Origin: Primula veris
Lineage: Eukaryota; Streptophyta; Magnoliopsida; Ericales; Primulaceae
NCBI GenBank assembly: GCA_963682055.1
Contig: OY821747.1
Location: 25,046,126-25,110,125 of the forward strand
DNA length: 64,000 nt
Direction: 5' to 3'
Shown piece by piece: positions 21,849-34,143 of the stretch. A model generated the notes under the pieces. It did no database searches, had not been told where the DNA came from, and saw only the letters and a program-made list of their open reading frames with translations. The translations under genes were made by a program, and so were the position numbers. Every line of letters starts with the position of its first letter. Positions within the stretch are counted from its first letter, which is position 1.

Positions 21849-22683
21849 GTCCTCGCTGTTGTGCCGCACGGCTTTAAAAGGCCTTGTTGATAGGAAATGG
21901 ATCTTTAAGCTCATATATCACACGAGTACTCTCATATCTGGGCGATATGGGATTGACGCACAATACCGCACCACAGAATTTCCTTCCGAAAAATCTGGGT
22001 CGTCACATAAACTCCTAGTAAATTATTTTTCATGCTAAAGTAAACGAAAAAACCCTAATAATAACTCTGGTTCACAAAAACAATAAATAGCTGCAGGTAT
22101 TCACTCTTATTCCATGTATACATTTAGTATGAATTTATAGAACCATAGACCTTGTAATATTATTTTCATAGAGTAGGAAAAAAAGAAGTTAAACAACTCT
22201 AATTCACACAAAAAAAAATGATTATAAAATATTACTCGTATTCCATGTTTACGTTTACTATGAATTGATAGGCGAAAATATACATTTAGCTTATTTTGTC
22301 ACTTGGTTAATAAATAATAATCTAGAAACCCAAGTATAATTTTTTGTCCAACTAGGGTCTGACATCATAAATCAATAAAATTGCAGTCGTTATATATCTC
22401 ATATTTGGGATATGTTTTAACGGTGATTAATAGAATTGCATTAACTATGCGAAGGACGTGCATGTAATTTCGTTATTTTGTTCAACTCATGTACTCAGCT
22501 GTGACAGAATTTGTACATCAGTACAGTACAATAAACGTATTTTTTTCACTGAAATATAGTCATAGTTTTTTTTTTTTTTTTTTTACAAAACAAAACAATA
22601 GATGACTATTATTAATCCTATTCCATGCATACATTTAGTATGAGACTATGAATTCCCCCATAACCATAGTCCTAGACTCGTAG

Positions 22684-23660
22684 TGTTAGAACTTTGGTGT
22701 CCGGGTGACTTGGTCAGCGAGTTTGCTCTTCATATGGTTGGTTTGCGAACGTCATTGGCAAGTGATTGGTGTGTTGGATCGTCAAGGGCTGAGTTTGATA
22801 TGGTTCAGACTCGTTAGCGGATTGGACTTGAAGGCTAAGTTGGTTTGAGGAAACGTGGTTGGTCATGAAACATTGGATACGGTTCTAATGTTGGTCCGTT
22901 TGTATGATCTTTTGAAATGAGATTGACGTGTAGGAGCGTCAATGAGTAACTTTGATATGGTTCAAGCTTGTGGACAGATTTGGGAGTAAAATAATGTAGC
23001 TGGTTGGTTTAGACGGGTGGCTGGATTTGAGTTGGTTCAGCGGGTTAGATATGGTTCTAATGCTGGTCGGTTTAGACGACAATTGGTATGATCGGGAGGA
23101 TCATGCGGGCTGATTATTTGGATGTTCATAGCTGTTGTATAACACATTATCCAGGTGCTGGAGTGTTAAAGAGAAGGCGAGAACAGCTGTAAATAGTGGA
23201 CAGCCCTTCTAGAGTTACTTCTAACCGCTACGACGGTTATTTTCCCTATTATTCTGCCATGTAACTGCCTATGCACGAAATTATAAGTGCTAGGACAGAT
23301 TGTATTCATTACATAGTCTTGTTTACAATGTTCAGATTATGTAAATGTGTATAACGGATCATTTGTATTATTTACGGTAGTAAAACGAATGTTGGCTACG
23401 GCCGTACGTGTGTGTGCTCGTTTACGTTTACATACGTTTATTCTGTCCATATACTTGTCTTAATTTTGATTATCATCTCTGCGTATTGAGTGTGCTCTCT
23501 TGAGTGAAACACGAGTGAATTGCGAGGCAAACACGAGTGAACGAGAGGCAAACACGAGCGAACTAGTGAGTTCGTTGTTAGGCTGAACAAACAGACGGTT
23601 AACGTGAGATTTAACCGTGTTTTGTGCCATCACTTGGCTGGTTTCGAAAACAAAAAATTA
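22684..23660. mobile_element. Unclassified ~1-kb insertion, possible solo LTR
   Basis: This block interrupts the ~160-bp repeat between CCTAGACTCGTAG and CCTAGTAATATT. It starts TGTTAGAAC, has higher GC than its flanks and contains short internal repeats (GGTTCTAATG; AAACACGAGTGAA). It has no open frame. An LTR is plausible from the TG start and size, but no clear CA end, primer site or target duplication was found. Confidence 0.35.
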
Positions 23661-23930
23661 ACCATGTGACACCTAGTAATATTGAAGTTATTAAAATAAA
23701 AACAAAAACCTTAAACAACTCTAATTCACAAAAATAACAGATAAGTACTCCTGTAACTCCTATTCCATGTATACATTTAGTATAGTCCTATTTTTTAAAA
23801 AATCAGTCCTAGCTAGTCCTAGTAATATTAATTTTCACATTAAAAAGAAAAAAGAAAAACCTTAAAGAACTCTACTTCACAAAAACACTCAAAGGCAACC
23901 CATTGACAACGGGTAGTCACACGTACCCCT

Positions 23931-23970
23931 CACGTGACCTCCCTTCCCCTGTTTTTCCTCTATATATATT
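23931..23970 (+). promoter_or_regulatory. Core promoter of the RGP gene
   Basis: A TATA-like CTATATATATTA at about 23959-23970 lies some 80 bp before the start codon, with a G-box CACGTG at 23931-23936 just upstream. The following CA-rich leader is a typical plant 5' UTR. The transcription start is inferred, not seen. Confidence 0.5.
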
Positions 23971-24044
23971 ACATACATATTTTACCCTCTTTCCCAACAT
24001 CAACACACATACACACACATTTACACACACACATTGTTACAAAA

Positions 24045-27000
24045 ATGACATCCTCGACACCGTTACTAAAAGACGAGCTCGACATTGTCATCCCGACTAT
24101 CCGTAACCTTGATTTCCTTGAAATGTGGAGGCCTTTCTTTGAACCTTACCATTTGATCATTGTGCAAGACGGTGACCCTTCGAAGACGATTAATGTGCCC
24201 ACTGGCTTTGACTATGAGTTGTATAATCGTAACGACATTAACAGGATTTTGGGACCTAAAGCAAGCTGTATATCGTTTAAGGACTCGGCGTGTAGGTGTT
24301 TCGGGTATATGGTTTCGAAGAAGAAGTATATCTACACCATTGATGATGACTGCTTTGTAAGCTCTTTTTTTTTTAACCTATTTTTTTTTAAGTTTTTTTT
24401 TATATGTTTTGTTATTTGGGTTCTGCTTCGATTGTTGTAATTTTGATTAGATCTGGATTAGTTTGTAGTTTGATTATATTGCGCTGTTTTGGGTATCTTA
24501 AAGCTTGTTTGGCAACAGATTTTTTAGTCCAAAATAAGTTTTAGAAATCTCTTTAACACTGAAAATCCAGATTTTTTATGTTTAGATTGTTTAGCTTTAT
24601 TAGACTCAAAAACCAGCTTTTTTAAAAGAGAGATAATCGGACTTTCAGTAAAAATCCAAAAATCAGCTAAAAAAATCTGTTGCCAAACTGTATCTACACC
24701 ATTGATGATGACTTTTTTGTAAGTTTTCTGAATTGGATTTTTGTTGTGTGTTTTTTTTTATTTTGTTATATGGGTTCTGCTTTGATTGTTGTAATTTTGA
24801 TTAGATCTGGATTAATTTGTAGGTTAATTTTGGTAACCAATCTTTTTAGCTGATTTTGGAATTTTTATTTCTGGTAACATATTTTTTTAGCTAATTGTGG
24901 TCAGTCAAATAACGTAGATTTTAAAAAACAGATTTTTAGGCTAAAAAAACTAAAATTTGGATTTTAAGTAAATTATGGAAACACAATTCTTTTTTAAAGC
25001 TAATTTTCGAATCTGTTGCTAAACATAGCCTATATTCCTCTGTTTAGTTTAGGGTATATCAAGTTTTTCCATCTTTTTAGTTTTTTTGGTTTTTTGTTGT
25101 GGATTCTGCTTTGACTGTTTTAAATTTGATTAGATCTGGAGTATTTTGCAGTTTATTTATTTTCCTCTAAATTGGTTTTGGTCAATGCTGTAATTGTGAG
25201 TATTCTCTTAATTTGAAGTTTTCTATCTTCTTTTTAGAGTAGGAAAGCTTTTTTTTTTTATCTAGGTTTTGCTTTGCTTACTTTAATTGTGCTTAGATCT
25301 GGTGTATTTTGTAGTTTGATTATATATATATTCTTCTGTTTTGGGTATATCGAGTTCTGAGAAGTTATCTACTACACCATTGATGATGATTGCTTTGTAA
25401 TGTCTTTCTATTTTCATTAATAAAAAAGAATGGATTTTGGTTCTGCCTTTTTTGTTTTGTTATCTGGGGAATTTTGGATTTTTTGTTTAGTTATCTGGGA
25501 TCTGTTTTGACTATTGCAATTTTGCTTAGATCTGGAATTTTTTTTTGTAACGTTTGATTTTATTCATATGTTTTTATTTAGGTCAGTTTTGTGAGTGTAC
25601 CCGTTACTGTATGATTTATTTTGTATTCTAACTTTTGTTTTGATTAATAACTTTTCTTTGGATCTGGAGTTTTATTTTAATTTTATAATATTTGTCAACT
25701 TTTGTGGATTCAATCGTTTTATTTTTTTGTCTTATAGTACTTTATGTCGTGATATTTTGGTGCATGTAGGCCCCATTTACTTTATAGGATTCGTAGATAA
25801 AGGTAATAACAAGGACTGTATTAAACTAATGGAATTATTTTAAAATAATAATAAAAATAATGGAATTGAGATCATACCACCCTGGGGGGTCATACCTGGA
25901 CTTGGAGTTAATTACCTTTTTTTAAAATTCTACTTATTTATTTGCCAAAAGTTTAACCTTTTTGTGTTCAAAAGTTGAGAAGATCAATCAATGCTTTATG
26001 ATGGACAAGTAATGTTCATATAACCCCAATTTGGATCCCTTATAGTACTAATGGTTTTCACAATGTGGTTCTGATCTATACTAGTAATCATAAATAAACC
26101 ATTTGTAGTCTAGATTCGTCAAAATAAAAAGCGATCGGATCCCTAATGAATAACGTCTTAACTAAAACAAAATCTAGTTGGATTGCGTACCTATGTCATA
26201 GGAAATCAGTTACTAGGTAGCATGATTTTCGACATAGATATGGGAAATCATTGCCAATTTCCTTGCTTTTGAAGATTAAAACAGTTTAACACATAACGTG
26301 CTCTGCATTTTCAGTGGCTTATTATTTTTGACTTATTTGTCAGGTTGCCAAGGACCCAACTGGGAAGCAGATCAATGCACTTGAGCAGCACATTAAGAAC
26401 CTTCTCTGCCCATCGACTCCGACTTTTTTCAACACACTTTATGACCCTTATCGTGAGGGTGCTGATTTTGTCCGTGGATACCCTTTCAGCCTAAGAGAAG
26501 GTGTTCCAACTGCTGTTTCTCATGGTTTGTGGCTCAACATCCCTGACTATGATGCTCCTACTCAGCTTGTCAAGCCTCTCGAAAGAAACTCTAGGTACTT
26601 AATTTTCTTGTACATATTATACTTTTGGTTGAAGTGTTATTTAAAATTGTAAAGGTATCATCAAATTTTGATTTTCGACACGACCGATAGAAAAACAATG
26701 GGTAGGAGTCCCTCAACAAAATTTCGCCTTTGTTCACCACATAACAAAGGCTTGCAGTTTGGGGACTAAAATAGATAACATGTGATATAACTGTGTAGGA
26801 AAGTGAAATGATAAGAGTTCTGTTTTCTTAGATAGTTGGTAGTCGGTACCATAACCTGTGATTTTTTTTAATCATTCTGTACACTAAATTGCTAGTGTGC
26901 TAATCGCTTTTTCCTGTTGGTTATATTCTTGTTTGCTTTAGTACATGAATTAGAAAACAACATACTTTTGGGATTAAAATAGATAAAATTTGATAGAATA

Positions 27001-28623
27001 GTCTATGAACTCGATTTAGATAAATAGAACAGTGTATAATCATTTAATTTTCTTCGTTAAGTTGTATCCTAAGCTATATAATTTTCCTATTTGGAATACT
27101 AAGCTATAAAACACTAAAAACATAATGTTAGTGTACCAGTCGCTAATTTATTCTGGGTTGGTGTGAAACATCGAAATTAGATGTGTGGCCAAAACTTCAA
27201 CTTATTCCTGTTTTTCAGTGAAATCTTTAGTTGTTTAGATGTTGATATTAATGTGTTTATGTAAATAGGTATGTGGATGCTGTTATGACAATACCAAAGA
27301 GCACATTGTTCCCTATGTGTGGTATGAACTTGGCTTTTGACCGAGAGCTTATTGGTGCTGCTATGTACTTTGGTCTCATGGGTGATGGTCAGCCAATTGG
27401 GCGTTACGACGATATGTGGGCTGGTTGGTGTATCAAGGTACCCCTTTTGTCTGTTTTTTACTTTAATAGATTTTAAACGCGCAAAAGAATAAATTTGTTG
27501 CTTTCACAGTGTTGTCATTTTCAAATATAAGGTCGACAGGTTGATCATTGCGGCTTTTGTTAGCCCCCATTTTTGAATAGCTCAACATTTTCCTTTATAG
27601 GCTAGTGGTAAATTATGTTACTTTGGATAGTTACAAGTGACTTACAACTGTTGGTATACAAACAGTGACGAATTTGCTGCATAAAAAATATGCTTTGCCA
27701 ATAAAAAATTTAGGAATTTCTAAGACATAAGTTCATGTGCATTGAACTTCACCCTTTGGCATTCAAGAATTTTTTTTACATTAACAAGAAGAGAAACATT
27801 GCGACAAAAATGTTTGATGAAGTAGCTCCATAGACGTAAGACAATTGACTTGACTATACAATGTCTTTTGAAACCTGGATTTAGCTTCAAAAACTTTCTA
27901 AATAATAGATATATAAAGAAAACAGACATGTCTCTTGATTGCCTCCTGTTGCAAAACTAGTGATTACAGCCTTATTTAACTGCATTAATTGAGCTTGAAT
28001 TTTTCGCTCTGTTGCTTAAAAGCTGTACAGCATTTGGTTAACCAGGTAAGTCAGTAACTAAATTTTCTGAAATCTGTCCCTAGAAAATATAAAATTTCAA
28101 AGCTGGATGAACATAAGTTTTCACTGAATCTCTAAAAGCTGAGCTTATGAAACAAGCCCTTAGAACTACTGAAAAATCCAGAAAATTATACACTACTCTT
28201 AAGCAAACAACAAAAAACTCTAGTAAAAAATATACTTTTAGTCTAGTTACTAGTACATTAGCATGAGTCTATGATACAAGTTCTAAATTAAAATTGTTGT
28301 TTTATTTTGTGTAGGTGATTTGCGATCACTTGGGACTTGGAGTGAAAACCGGCCTACCCTACATCTGGCACTCTAAGGCCAGCAACCCCTTTGTGAACCT
28401 TCGCAAAGAGTACAAAGGTATCTACTGGCAAGAAGATATAATCCCATTTTTCCAAGCCATTACCCTCCCAAAGGACTGTACCACTGTCCAACAATGCTAT
28501 CTTGAGCTCTCTAAGCACGTTAAGGACAAGCTCGGCAAAGTCGACGAATACTTCGTCAAGCTAGCAGATGCTATGGTGACTTGGATCGAGGCCTGGGACG
28601 AGCTCAACCCGGCATCTGCCTAA
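24045..28623 (+). CDS. RGP: UDP-arabinopyranose mutase / reversibly glycosylated polypeptide
   Basis: Four exons, 24045-24356, 26344-26594, 27269-27437 and 28315-28623, all GT-AG, join to 346 residues without a stop, the usual size for this family. The enzyme interconverts UDP-arabinopyranose and UDP-arabinofuranose at the cytosolic face of the Golgi for cell-wall arabinan synthesis, and self-glycosylates on an arginine. The N-terminus reads [20 protein letters not shown]. The acidic DDD motif that binds the metal-nucleotide is in [10 protein letters not shown] at the end of exon 1. Exon 2 contains [20 protein letters not shown], exon 3 [15 protein letters not shown] and [16 protein letters not shown], exon 4 [20 protein letters not shown]. 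Intron 1 (1987 bp) and the 3' flank carry partial copies of coding ends. The class (RGP1-type rather than the inactive RGP4/5) is inferred from overall conservation. Confidence 0.95.
24357..25560 (+). repeat. Tandem partial duplications in RGP intron 1
   Basis: The exon 1/intron 1 junction (CTACACCATTGATGATGAC) recurs at 24693-24722 and 25371-25400, each with its own GTAA-like donor. The phrase TGGGTTCTGCTTTGATTGTT and AGATCTGGATTA recurs about five times between 24415 and 25540. This looks like repeated duplication of a ~330-bp junction segment followed by decay. The duplicated exon pieces carry changes and should be spliced out. Confidence 0.75.
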
Positions 28624-29200
28624 TTTATTGTATTTTTGTTATTTTTCTTGAGTTGATTATGTATTGACTGCTGCTTTTTTAGTTGAATTTTGGAAGCAAC
28701 TTTTGGTTATGTTTAATGAGACCTTATATACTGAATCCCCATATCTGTGGGTCGATGTTATAGTTCATGAAATTTTAATATAATAAATGAGATTTTGCTA
28801 CACCATTTTGTAGAAGTATCGTTATTTCAAGTCGTTAAAAATAGTTTACAACTATTTTAATGCCATGGTGACCTGAAGCGAGGCCTGGGACAAGCTCAAC
28901 CCAGCCTCCTCTTCCTAATTTCTCTCATCATTTTCTACTTTTTGTAGGTTGTTTATCAATAAATACTGCTACTTTTTTAGTTGATTTTCAAAATTGCATT
29001 TTAGTTATGGTGATGAAGCCTTATAACCTTATATTATATTGGTTCCCGATGTCGGTGGACTGTGGGTTGATGTCACTGTTCATGAAATTTTGATAAATTT
29101 TTGAGACTTTACAACACTATTCTATAGTAGAATCATAATTTGAGCGGTGCTGTCATCGAGGCCTGAAACGAGCTCAATCTGGACTTCTCTGCATGTTTTT
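28560..29200 (+). repeat. Duplicated RGP 3' ends downstream of the stop
   Basis: The last coding stretch (GAGGCCTGGGACGAGCTCAA) plus 3' UTR is repeated at about 28861-28920 and again, more decayed, at 29148-29195, at roughly 290-bp spacing. The copies lack the upstream exon and are non-coding; they may supply extra polyadenylation signals. Confidence 0.8.
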
Positions 29201-29935
29201 TTTTTATATGTTGTCCTTTTCTGTATTTTGATTATATCAACTGGCAACTCGTGTTTCTGTTTTACTATAGACTGTAGAAAGATCTTATTATGTGGTTGCT
29301 CGTATTTGTGGGTGGATGTAACATATTTTGATACTTCTACTTTGTGAGTTTAACATCAGAATTGAAATTTGACAACTTCATTTGATAGCACGATGATTTC
29401 AAGATTTTAACAGATATACTGCTACGTAAGTACACTATTTTACCAGATCGAGTGTGTTGATTGATATGATCTCTCAGTGGAATGCAACTTCTGAATCGTA
29501 CCATTTGAGGTTCATGTCTCATTCTGTTTTGTGTCGCTATAATAAGTTGTTCAAAAATAATCCACAAAAATGATGTTGCAGTGATAGTTTTGCAAACTTG
29601 AGTAATTCTCATAGCTTTTTCTTTTTACAGTTGTTCTTGACTAGACATTTTTTTTTCAAAATGTGATAATTTGCTACTTGCTAGTGTTTTTAAGTATATC
29701 TATCTATAAAGCTCGTGTTCTGTCTTCAGTGTACTATATTAAACTCTGAAGTTTAATCTCAGTTGCAGGATAAAAAACAAATACAGTACCTAAGAAAAAG
29801 TGAATGGTTGGATCCTTTTCTTCAGTTAATGTTAAACTTTTTTTTTTTTGGGTACAAGTTAATGTTAAACTGTATAGTATCAAAATATACATATCCAAAC
29901 AAAGATTAAATGTTTCCAAAATTTCTCTACAAAAA

Positions 29936-31246
29936 TCAATTTAGACATGTCCATGCGGATATGGAATAAAGAGGTCGACCGTGCCAACAAATCATCAAAC
30001 TTCCATTTTGGTTAACTATCATGTATCCATCCGACCCATAAGCCTCAACGACTCGTTTTGCATCTTCAAACATTCCGTACCATAACTGAACCTGTCTAAA
30101 CCGGGACCCACTAAACCTAACTGCCCATTTCGCAAACCTCTCATGCCTCTCTTCCCTCTCTAGCCCCTCACAAGCCACAATGTTATCAATCTCCCTCCCA
30201 AACATCTCCTCTAACACGACTCGTTCTTCACATGATGAACCCGAAAAAGTAGCATCAATAGAGTCGAAAACCGCGCTATAATAATACAAACCCTCGACGA
30301 ACCGGTCCACTAAGCGGGTCAAATTATGATCCGATTCTTGCTCAATTAAAAGAACTATTTTCGGCGATATTGACCTAATCATGGCTAGAAATTCGTTCAT
30401 TTGTTTGCAATGTCTTACACCGTTGTCCTTGTTTACACCGAATTGTGCTTCGACGCGATCATCTTCGGCCAATAAAACATGTAGATTTAACACTGATGTA
30501 ACAGCTATCGACTCCCCTAATCGTACCTTAAGCATCTCAATATTGAGTTCACTTAGCTTAGCATTCACAGGGTTGTATTGAAATGGCATATCTAATGTCT
30601 CAGCCTCTTTTACTAGCTTCTTCCCAAGATTTTCCAATACACTCTTGTTCTCACTCACAGAAGTGATCTTCAAGTGAGGTGGGCCATGAGTCAGTTGTCC
30701 CAACTGGCTCATGGTCCTTAGTAAGGGAACCCAGAGTTTTGGGTCTCCTGACCCCAAATCAATGATGTGAATTGCCCTGTCCTCAGACATTGTCTGGACC
30801 AGGGTCCTCGATATGACCGCATAGGAAAACCTCAGATAGGGGAAGGACCTTGTAAATATGGACCAGGCCTTGTCTATATTAGACCGGGCCTGGTCCGTAT
30901 GCTTCAGAGCCCGGTACAGGCCTGTCCAGCGCTTGACAAGCTTGACCGCCAACGCAGAGGCGAAACGAGCGGCTAACCGTTGCATGGAGTCGCCAGAGAC
31001 AGATGCGAGCGGCGAGATTTGCTGGAGGCATGCGTCTGCACGATGCAGGTTACCAGAGGACGCGTGGTTGGCGCATGTTAGCAAGAGCTGGATTAGCTTG
31101 ATACCTCTTTCTTCGGGTTTTGAGGCATCATTTGTTAATGTAGGTGAAGATAAGGTTAAGGCTAGTGTCACGTCTGGTTTCATTTTTGGAGATGGAGAAT
31201 TCATTTGTTTTGAAGGATTAGATTGATGGTTTTGTTTGGTGAACAA
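29936..31246 (-). CDS. SCL3: SCARECROW-LIKE 3 type GRAS transcription regulator
   Basis: Single-exon frame of 436 residues, GRAS-protein size (SCL3 orthologues are a little longer). Near residue 45, KPEERGIKLIQLLLTCANHA opens the first leucine-rich region as in SCL3. The VHIID-type motif appears as AIHIIDLGSGDPKLW at about residues 158-172, the second leucine-rich and PFYRE regions include SPKIVLLIEQESDHN, and the protein ends with the SAW motif (WYGMFEDAKRVVEAYG, LYSISAWTCLN). SCL3 is a nuclear co-regulator that opposes DELLA repression in gibberellin and root-endodermis signalling; that role is inferred from subfamily. The variable region in the middle is shorter than usual. The start could be the first Met (31246) or the Met at 31201. 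No intron is expected in this family. Confidence 0.9.
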   Translation of the reverse strand: MFTKQNHQSNPSKQMNSPSPKMKPDVTLALTLSSPTLTNDASKPEERGIKLIQLLLTCANHASSGNLHRADACLQQISPLASVSGDSMQRLAARFASALAVKLVKRWTGLYRALKHTDQARSNIDKAWSIFTRSFPYLRFSYAVISRTLVQTMSEDRAIHIIDLGSGDPKLWVPLLRTMSQLGQLTHGPPHLKITSVSENKSVLENLGKKLVKEAETLDMPFQYNPVNAKLSELNIEMLKVRLGESIAVTSVLNLHVLLAEDDRVEAQFGVNKDNGVRHCKQMNEFLAMIRSISPKIVLLIEQESDHNLTRLVDRFVEGLYYYSAVFDSIDATFSGSSCEERVVLEEMFGREIDNIVACEGLEREERHERFAKWAVRFSGSRFRQVQLWYGMFEDAKRVVEAYGSDGYMIVNQNGSLMICWHGRPLYSISAWTCLN

Positions 31247-32325
31247 ATGAAGGTTTGAAGGTTCTTATAAGGAAATTGTATAAAGGGAGCAGTTGGGTGG
31301 TTGAAATGCTATCTCTTGGAAATTTATGAATGGTTTCCAAGAAATATTATATGCAGTAAAAGTTCATACTCTCACCGTCTCGTGACTTGGATGTTATTGC
31401 TTTTGGCCTGATTCATAAAATTAATGTTTTTTGCAAAAGTAGTTATTAAGAATTTACTGTTTTTTGTTTTGTTTTATCCCTTCGTTATTTTTCATCAATC
31501 AATTAAAAAGTCATTAGTAAGGGACAAGAATGACTATGATGTGAGCTCCTGCATGCGTTCCTTGAAATTAAATAAGCATTACCATAACTAAAATTACTTT
31601 TTTCCAGAATTATGATGTTTAGATTGTGTACACACACACATCCATTGTTCATAGAAATCAAATATCTATGTGAATAACATATTTCTTATATATGCTAAAA
31701 TATACGGGAACATTAAGGGTTATATATCAAATCCTGACGTTAGTACTGCAGGTCAATGAATACACATAACGTGATCGAACCTCTTTTAATCCAAATTTTA
31801 AAACATGGAAATGGGAATAAAAAGTCGGATTTTTATCTTATCAATGATCTTAGTTAGGATTTTGTCTACATCTTGATGGACTAAGGTGTATTTAAGTCAT
31901 ATAATGGACAAATTAAGGGTCAAATTTAGGAGTTTCTCACTAGACTCGGTTGAAATTTTCAGATTTTGGGGAAAGCTCCAAATGTTCATCTTTATTGAAT
32001 GGTGTAAATGCTTGGAAAAGTCTCACAAATATGTAACCCCCAATTTTGTCCTTCCATGTGAATTGGTGAAACTATATTAAAATGATTCATACTTTTTTCT
32101 AGTGCAAAACAATGGAAACAGACAACCGTTACGGTCGTACCAACTCAAAATATTCTTACTCGAAGAGTAACAAAAACCAAACGGCTCAAGAAAGTAACTC
32201 ACACTATATAAATAATAGTGTACTCCTAGTAGAATTTTTATATTTCGAATGAGTTTTTTCAATTTCTGAAAGTGCTGAGATTTTACTATGATGAGTTTTT
32301 TTTTTTTTAAAAAAAAATTAATTAA
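31247..32325. other. Intergenic sequence
   Basis: AT-rich and includes the presumed promoter of the minus-strand GRAS gene (31247-31400, with TTTATAC on the minus strand near 31280). No other gene or clear element is seen. Confidence 0.5.
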
Positions 32326-32520
32326 CACTACAAAATAATGTATGATTTAGTAAGAGTCAAAAATTGTCACAAGCCTATCGTTAATTTAAAAAGCTGTCAC
32401 AAATCTGTCGCAAATTGACTAAACTGTTACAAAACCGTCATAAAAACCGTCGCTAATAAGCTCGTAACAAAAAATACCGTCACTAATACCGTCGCTATTT
32501 GAGTATTTTTTTTTGCAACG
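32326..32520 (+). mobile_element. CACTA-type MITE, copy 1
   Basis: 195 bp starting CACTACAAAATAATG, flanked by the 3-bp duplication TAA (32323-32325 and 32521-32523), the size CACTA elements make. The right end has decayed (TTGCAACG for TTGTAGTG). The body repeats TGTCAC/CGTCGC phrases and matches the inverted copy at 34144-34336. Confidence 0.8.
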
Positions 32521-32602
32521 TAAGGCCCATTATATGGATGAAGTTATTAGTCATCGTGTTCCAAATTCCAATAGTCCTTAATTTCAATAAAACTGAATTA
32601 TT

Positions 32603-33110
32603 AATTGACTGTCAACTGGAAAAATATAACCCCTACCCCTGGTATAAATTCAGCTAAAGCTGTCTTCAAGTTTTCTAGCTGAGTCGCTTGTGACCAAAAA
32701 AAAAATATATTTTCTAGTTACACGTCATTGGCCGTGCCACATGTTACATTAAACTTGCTAAATTACAAGTCTTAAGTTAACAAAATAACAAAAGCTTTGG
32801 TATAAGCTGGTACGTTACGACTTTTTATGCACAAAAGTAATGAATTACTGTGAATTATTGACTGAAAATAGTCATTGTACTGACTGAAAACTGGAAAAAG
32901 GTAACCCTAATTAAATTAAATTAAAGGCTGTCTTCATGTTTTCTAGTTAAGTGACCAACAAAAAACAATGTTTTCTAGTTACACGTCAATGGCCGTGCCA
33001 CCTCTTATATAAAACTTGCTAAATTACAAGCCTAGCTTACTAAATAAATAACAAGTACATTTTTCAAGCTTTCGTAAATTGGTACGTTACGACTTTTTAT
33101 GCACAAAAGT
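32603..33110. repeat. ~240-bp direct duplication
   Basis: Copies at about 32603-32842 and 32880-33110 share TTTTCTAGTTACACGTCA, TGGCCGTGCCAC, AACTTGCTAAATTACAAG and GGTACGTTACGACTTTTTAT. They are moderately diverged with no coding content. Confidence 0.85.
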
Positions 33111-34143
33111 AAAATTCAGTAACTTACAAAATACATACAGTGACGCATGGACAAAGAAAGATGAGGGGACAGCGGAAAAGAATCATTTAAAAATTTTAAT
33201 ACATACGTTATGAAAACTCTGATAAATATTTGGATTTGAAAAATCTTTTTGGAGGATGAGCTAATGAGTTTACGATAAATTCAGCGATACAATCTCTACT
33301 TTTTTTAATTATTATTTAGGGATATTGTTTTGTATTGGCATTTCTATTCGGCGTTTGGTGAATTAGCCGACTAGTGTGACCAGTTCTAAAGAGTTAAACA
33401 ATCGTAGTAATGCGAATCAAATCAAATGTTTTTGTCGTATCTGTAAGTCTTTCCTAATTTAATTCATATGTTTTGATATTACAAGGTGACATTCGAAAAC
33501 TTTAATACTTGTACAGAGAATAATATTAATTGTGACGATATATTTTTTTAGTCCCCTAATTATTCGTTTATGTTTGATTTAAAAACAATTTTATGTGACC
33601 ACCAACATACACAGAATGTTAATTGTCCACTAGGATAATGGTTAGGTTGTTTTTTACAGGATGGATTTTATTACGATACTCTGAGACCGATCTTGAAGAA
33701 TTAAAATTGTGATTTGGCAAGTTGATTGATAGTATCGTAATAATTTTATTTAATTGCCCTTGTCCTGCATTTACAAAGGAAGATAAAATTTATGGACAAA
33801 AGTTGATTGAAGGTATTAGTTTGAGGCTAACACAATTTCGGTAATCATTCTATTTGTGCTATCTTAAGATTATAAAGTATGATCGCACTCATTGACGAGT
33901 CCGGATTCTCTACCCCTCTTTTCTATAGAGATTAATAACGTGGTACGTCTAGCTGAACTTTTTCGTTGTTTTAAACCATAAAGTATTTTTTTCTTTAAAC
34001 CTGTCTTAGTTTGGATATTCCTTTACCGATCAATATATATACCCCAATAACATTCATGTTACCCCAATAAATATTGATCCGATGGAATATACCGAATTTT
34101 GATTTTAAAAGTTAATTAGATGAATGTAAAAATTTGGTAAAGA

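Larger units (their letters stand above)
21136..22007 (-). mobile_element. Cassandra TRIM retrotransposon with three LTRs
   Basis: Full LTRs at 21136-21426 and 21717-22007 (291 bp each) and a 70-bp internally deleted LTR at 21537-21606, separated by two 110-bp internal regions. On the minus strand each internal region starts with a tRNA-Met-type primer site (GGTATTAGAGC) and ends in a purine tract before TGTGACGACC. Each full LTR carries a 5S-rRNA-like segment, the diagnostic feature of Cassandra elements. The flanks TAGAC (21131-21135) and TAAAC (22008-22012) form a one-mismatch 5-bp duplication. No protein is encoded; such elements rely on proteins of other retrotransposons. Confidence 0.9.
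19800..23880. repeat. Decayed ~160-bp repeat field
   Basis: A degenerate unit containing TTCCATGTATACATTTAGTA, CATAGAATCATAGTCCTAG and CTCTAATTCACAAAAACA recurs near 19830, 19980, 20300, 21060, 22080, 22230, 22610 and 23730. The copies are interrupted by a foldback element, a Cassandra TRIM, an unclassified 1-kb insertion and unrecognised sequence. No gene is seen. Confidence 0.65.
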
